Shown here one piece after another: positions 61,305-62,585 of a stretch of 62,585 bases of DNA. The position numbers and the translations under genes are program-made. This DNA is from Nitrospirota bacterium. Its GTDB lineage: Bacteria; Nitrospirota; Thermodesulfovibrionia; Thermodesulfovibrionales; SM23-35. Position 1 is the first letter of the stretch. Each line of letters begins with the position of its first letter. Under the pieces are notes generated by a model that made no database searches, was not told the origin of the DNA, and saw only the letters and a list, made by a program, of their open reading frames with translations. The stretch spans positions 98,118 through 160,702 of the forward strand of contig JACUUX010000002.1 in NCBI GenBank assembly GCA_014859105.1. The letters run 5' to 3'.

Positions 61305-61403
61305 GTGGGAAACGTAAAGAAATGGCGCAAGGATAAAATGAGCAAGCATAAACACAAGAAATTGAGAAAGAAGACAAAATTCCAGAGAAGAAAGAGCAAG
61401 TAA
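61305..61403 (+). CDS. AURKAIP1/COX24-domain microprotein (bS22-like)
   Basis: 32 aa from GTG 61305, with GAGGAGGA 5 nt before. The peptide VGNVKKWRKDKMSKHKHKKL and RKKTKFQRRKSK is almost all Lys/Arg/His, with the order (K)-x-x-R-K-x-K-M-S-K-x-K-H-x-K-L-x-R-K-T-x-x-Q-R-R-K. This matches the small ribosomal peptide called bS22 in mycobacteria and COX24/AURKAIP1 in mitochondria. It would bind rRNA in the 30S subunit. Too short for most gene finders. Confidence 0.8.
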   Translation: MGNVKKWRKDKMSKHKHKKLRKKTKFQRRKSK

Positions 61404-61500
61404 ATTTAATGCTGTAATAAAATCTGTAAATTCTGAACTATCAAGGGCATTAATCTAAAGTTAGTGATATAAAAGCTCAAAATGGCCATCAAAGATGTCA

Positions 61501-61527
61501 CCCTGAACTTGCTTCAGGGTCTTTTTT
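61501..61527 (+). terminator. Possible rho-independent terminator
   Basis: CCCTGAACTTGCTTCAGGG (61501-61519) is a 7-bp stem with a 5-base loop, followed by TCTTTTTT. It also resembles the ATGTCACCCTGAA repeat words, so it may be repeat-derived. It would end the bS22 transcript. Confidence 0.5.
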
Positions 61528-61617
61528 CAGAGATTCTCAATTAAGGCTTTTCCCTATAAAGGATTGGGTTCAGACGGACAAAAGATTGACCTATAAAGTT
61601 GAAGATATCATTTGAGT

Positions 61618-62585
61618 ATGTTTACACCTTTTACAACAACAGGCATCGGAAGCCTTCCTGATACTGACCCGGATGAGGCATGCAGTCTTGTCCTCAAGAC
61701 ATTCGACATACCTTTCTGGCCTCAGCTCCCCAGGTTGAGATTTCATGAACTAATGGTCCCCCAGTTCTCTGAAGGCATTCCTTTTTTAAAGATTGACGAA
61801 AAAAAAGAAAAGATATGGATAGAAAGAGACCAGAGCAATGCACTTACAGAATTTTATGAAACTTATACAGATGATCTTGAAATAGCCGTCTCGGAAAAAT
61901 ATTCAGCCGGGCTTCATTCATTTATAAAGAAAATAAAGAATAAACATTTTCATTTTTTAAAAGGTCAAATCACCGGTCCACTTACATTTACCCTCGGACT
62001 TAAGGACTCTGAAGGAAAATTAATTTATTTTGATGAAGAGTTACGTGAAATTTTGCTTATGGTCCTAAAGGCAAAAATCAGATGGCAGATAAGACTTTTG
62101 AAGCAGTATGCAGACAAAGTAGTAATGTTCATAGATGAGCCCATTCTCTCAGCAATAGGTACTTCAAGCTATCTCGGTGTTAATACTTCAGAGGCGGAAA
62201 GACTCTTGAGTGAAACATCAGATGTTGTAAAGCAGGCAGGAAGTATTCCCGGAATACATTGCTGTGGCAAGGCTGACTGGCCTCTGATAATAAAAAGTGG
62301 AATTAAGATCATCAGTTTCGATGCTTACGATTATTCTGAGACAATTTCGATATATCCCGCAGAATTTGCCGAATTTCTTAATGGCGGTGGATATCTTGCA
62401 TGGGGTATAGTCCCCACAACTGATTCAATAAGAGATGAAAATACTGATTCTATAAAGAAAAGATTTGATGAAATTATGGAAAGATTATCAAAGTCGATAC
62501 CGGCGGAACTTTTACAGTCACAGATACTACTGACACCGTCATGCGGTGCAGGCTCAAGGAGTGTTGAAGAGACTGTAAAGATATT
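61618..62585 (+). CDS. Methionine-synthase-type methyltransferase (MetE C-terminal-like), 3' end cut
   Basis: 322 codons from ATG 61618, running off the window. TTTGIGSLPDTDPDEACSLV is the N-terminal signature of core-MetE and uroporphyrinogen-decarboxylase-like methyltransferases. QITGPLTFTLGL, VVMFIDEPILSAIGTS, GIHCCGKADWPLII (zinc ligands His and Cys), ISFDAYDY, LAWGIVPTTDS and LTPSCGAGSRSVEE are all seen. It lacks the folate-binding N-terminal half of MetE, so it is of the MesD or corrinoid-dependent core type. The methyl donor is unclear. Confidence 0.85.
   Translation, partial: MFTPFTTTGIGSLPDTDPDEACSLVLKTFDIPFWPQLPRLRFHELMVPQFSEGIPFLKIDEKKEKIWIERDQSNALTEFYETYTDDLEIAVSEKYSAGLHSFIKKIKNKHFHFLKGQITGPLTFTLGLKDSEGKLIYFDEELREILLMVLKAKIRWQIRLLKQYADKVVMFIDEPILSAIGTSSYLGVNTSEAERLLSETSDVVKQAGSIPGIHCCGKADWPLIIKSGIKIISFDAYDYSETISIYPAEFAEFLNGGGYLAWGIVPTTDSIRDENTDSIKKRFDEIMERLSKSIPAELLQSQILLTPSCGAGSRSVEETVKI

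Noticed and set aside
61496-61530. Riboswitch or RNA thermometer before the MetE-like gene
   Set aside because: Only a single short stem with a U tract is seen, about 90 nt ahead of the gene; no SAM or cobalamin riboswitch core was recognised.

Overview
The window is a 62.6-kb stretch of bacterial chromosome, dense in housekeeping genes with short accessory patches. It has zinc-type ribosomal protein bS18, twin DUF507 genes, a CoA-enzyme activase of BcrAD/BadFG type, 2-oxoacid:ferredoxin oxidoreductase subunits, a DUF362 ferredoxin, rubredoxin, DUF4390 next to an NtrY/NtrX pair, and many small palindromic repeats. Together these suggest an anaerobic or microaerophilic Gram-negative bacterium of the Nitrospirota (Thermodesulfovibrionia) type. 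The taxonomic label is inference from gene content. No rRNA, tRNA, CRISPR array or transposase was found.

Layout. 0-8 kb: an Sm-like microprotein, then the leftward heat-shock operon hrcA-grpE-dnaK-dnaJ-rsmE behind a sigma70-like promoter and a CIRCE operator, then the leftward rpsF-ssb-rpsR-DUF507-DUF507 operon. 8-10.6 kb: rightward gppA/ppx, oxidoreductase beta and gamma subunits and a GNAT acetyltransferase, overlapping or abutting and using TTG/CTG/TTG starts. 10.6-12.4 kb: large palindromic repeats, a membrane protein, rubredoxin and hisI. 12.5-18.8 kb: a leftward defence/toxin island with vapBC, a type IIG restriction-modification gene with a Fic toxin-antitoxin module lodged before its C-terminal domain, and a HEPN-like protein. 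19-33.7 kb: adenosine-specific kinase, DUF4390-ntrY-ntrX, pyk, nadB, a DUF362 ferredoxin, an L,D-transpeptidase, a TPR lipoprotein-like protein and a MacAB-type export system. 33.7-39.9 kb: typA, DUF481, a five-repeat channel-like membrane protein, and gene debris. 39.9-46.9 kb: hisS, divIVA, yggT, proC, yggS, a B12-binding radical SAM protein, DUF3786 and a patatin lipoprotein. 47-53.6 kb: an ABC-2 exporter, a K+ channel, an Ap4A phosphorylase-like protein, an unknown gene and an MFS exporter. 53.9-62.6 kb: glyQ with a coupled 33-residue membrane peptide, a sugar-dehydrogenase fragment, a phosphoribosyltransferase, a membrane methyltransferase, a 1390-residue activase, a bS22-like peptide and the start of a MetE-like methyltransferase.

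The most unusual item is the nested Fic/antitoxin/type IIG arrangement at 13.4-18.2 kb. A 67-residue antitoxin-like protein is read in a different frame from the long restriction-Fic ORF. The C-terminal domain of the restriction enzyme restarts 2 nt after the Fic stop with its own ribosome binding site. Second are palindromic elements inserted in frame in rsmE (twice) and yggS, comparable in concept to the Rickettsia palindromic elements. Third is a recurring promoter design in which TATAAT lies 5-8 nt before the ATG with no Shine-Dalgarno, suggesting several leaderless mRNAs.
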